DNA of 5,503 nt from the NCBI GenBank assembly GCA_003168295.1, contig PMST01000145.1:8190-13692 (forward strand), read 5' to 3'. The stretch's first letter is position 1. Each line of letters starts with the position of its first letter. Below the pieces are notes generated by a model. The model did not search any database. It had not been told where the DNA came from and saw only the letters and a list, made by a program, of their open reading frames with translations. The DNA is from Actinomycetota bacterium (GTDB lineage Bacteria; Actinomycetota; Actinomycetes; Streptosporangiales; Streptosporangiaceae). Shown here one piece after another: positions 4,711 through 5,503 of the stretch. A program made the translations under genes and the position numbers.

Positions 4711-5503
4711 ATGCCCCCGGCCCCGTCCCCCGATCCCGACCCGGACGCCCCCGAGCCCACCGGCTCCGGCTCCGGGTCCGGGTCGGCCGGCGGGAACGAC
4801 GGCGCCCCCGAACCCTCCCAGGCCCCGGAACCCCCGTGGTCCGGGGACGAGGAAGAGGACAGCGCGGCCTACCTCGCGGAGCTGATGGCCGCGGCGGTCG
4901 CGGGGGAGGAGCTGACGGCCGGGGATATCGCCGGGGCGGGGTTCGGGCAGGACGGCACCGCGCACCAGATGCAGCCCGGCCCGGTCCTGGCGACCCTCGT
5001 GCACGCCGCCACCACCGATGAGAAGATCCTGGCCACGCTGTCCGATGACGACCTGGCCGGGATCATCGTGGCGGTCCGGCGGATCGGGTCGTTCGCGGCC
5101 TGGGCCGAGCTGACCGCGATCCGCGAGTACGCCACCCGCCCCGACCCCCGCCGCCCCGCCCCAGCCCCCGATCCCGCCCCCGACAGCTCCTCTCGCGGCC
5201 GTGGTCTGGATTCTCGTGATCCCAATGCGGCGGTCGCGGGGCTGCCGGGCGCGCCGAAGGTGCGGGAGTTCGCGGCCGATGAGCTGGCTCCGGATCTGCA
5301 CCTGAGCTGGCAGACGGCGGCCGATCAGATCGTGTACGCGTGCAGTGTGGCGGCGCGGCTGCCGGTCACCTTCGCGGCGCTGCGCGCCGGGAAGATCCAC
5401 CCGGTGCACCTGCGTATCGCCGAAGACGAGACCGCGTACCTGGCCGAGAAGTTCCTGGCTGAGGCGGATGCGAAGATCGCGGCGGCGGCGCAGTCCAAGA
5501 CGT
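4711..5503 (+). CDS. DUF222 / 13E12-repeat family protein, likely HNH endonuclease type (3' end outside window)
   Basis: Open from ATG 4711 to the window end: 264 codons and no stop. The first 50 residues are low complexity and look disordered (PDPDPD at 7-12, a Gly-Ser run at 18-25, acidic DEEED at 46-50). From about residue 105 the protein matches DUF222: LSDDDLAGIIVAVRRIGSFAAWAELTA (110-136), then a Pro-rich linker at about 144-160, then REFAADELAPDLHLSW (185-200) and a helical region ending in LRAGKIHPVHLRIAEDETAYL (224-244). In this family DUF222 is usually followed by a C-terminal HNH nuclease domain; that part is outside the window, so nuclease activity cannot be confirmed. Such genes are multicopy and variable in actinobacteria, and their cellular role is not established. 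GAGG at 4701-4704 supports the start. Codons after about 5205 favour GCG, GGG and GAT, unlike the GCC/GAC preference of the left-hand genes. Confidence 0.82.
   Translation, partial: MPPAPSPDPDPDAPEPTGSGSGSGSAGGNDGAPEPSQAPEPPWSGDEEEDSAAYLAELMAAAVAGEELTAGDIAGAGFGQDGTAHQMQPGPVLATLVHAATTDEKILATLSDDDLAGIIVAVRRIGSFAAWAELTAIREYATRPDPRRPAPAPDPAPDSSSRGRGLDSRDPNAAVAGLPGAPKVREFAADELAPDLHLSWQTAADQIVYACSVAARLPVTFAALRAGKIHPVHLRIAEDETAYLAEKFLAEADAKIAAAAQSKT
4760..4783 (+). repeat. Hexanucleotide tandem repeat coding a Gly-Ser run
   Basis: Four consecutive 6-bp units, CCGGCT twice then CCGGGT twice, encode alternating Gly and Ser near the N-terminus of the DUF222 protein. The in-frame 6-bp period means copy-number change would lengthen or shorten the linker without a frameshift. 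It is probably a slippage-prone flexible tail with no binding role. Confidence 0.7.

Noticed and set aside
4705..4711. TGGTTCA next to the DUF222 start, as a TetR half-site
   Set aside because: No partner arm is present, and the bases are explained by the Shine-Dalgarno and start-codon context.
4627..5409. A 260-codon open frame on the minus strand across the right end
   Set aside because: It is antisense to the DUF222 gene, rich in Gly and Arg without motifs, and would run through the promoter island. It is explained by high GC content.

Overview
The window is about 70% GC, with strong C/G preference at third codon positions. It carries a DUF222 (13E12-repeat) type gene, a family abundant in Actinobacteria, so the source is most likely a high-GC actinobacterium. 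Genus cannot be told from the sequence. There are five protein genes, two of them cut by the window edges. No RNA gene, CRISPR array, transposase or intact insertion sequence was seen.

Left (1-2937, + strand): the C-terminal half of a choline/ethanolamine-kinase-like phosphotransferase overlaps by 8 nt the start of an 824-residue flavoprotein. The flavoprotein has the dimethylglycine/sarcosine dehydrogenase layout: a covalent-FAD oxidoreductase half fused to a GcvT-like tetrahydrofolate half. The overlap indicates an operon. The pair suggests catabolism of an N-methylated amine or amino alcohol, with one-carbon units passed to folate; the actual substrate is not readable from sequence.

Middle (2956-4560, - strand, convergent with the flavoprotein gene): a TetR-family regulator lies upstream of an alpha/beta hydrolase. 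In the 93-nt gap, just before the hydrolase start, is a perfect 8-2-8 inverted repeat, a good candidate operator for the regulator. The hydrolase is odd: it has an Asp nucleophile (GNDTGG) and a Tyr where the catalytic His is expected.

Right (4561-5503): a 150-nt divergent intergenic region with an AT-rich island separates the TetR gene from a + strand DUF222/13E12-family gene that runs off the window. The island has a plausible -35/-10 pair overlapped by a degenerate actinobacterial LexA (SOS) box. This matches the DNA-damage control known for some mycobacterial 13E12 genes.

Most of the window looks like ordinary actinobacterial accessory metabolism. The points most worth a second look are the His-less hydrolase with its adjacent operator, the kinase-flavoprotein coupling, and the LexA-like box before the DUF222 gene.
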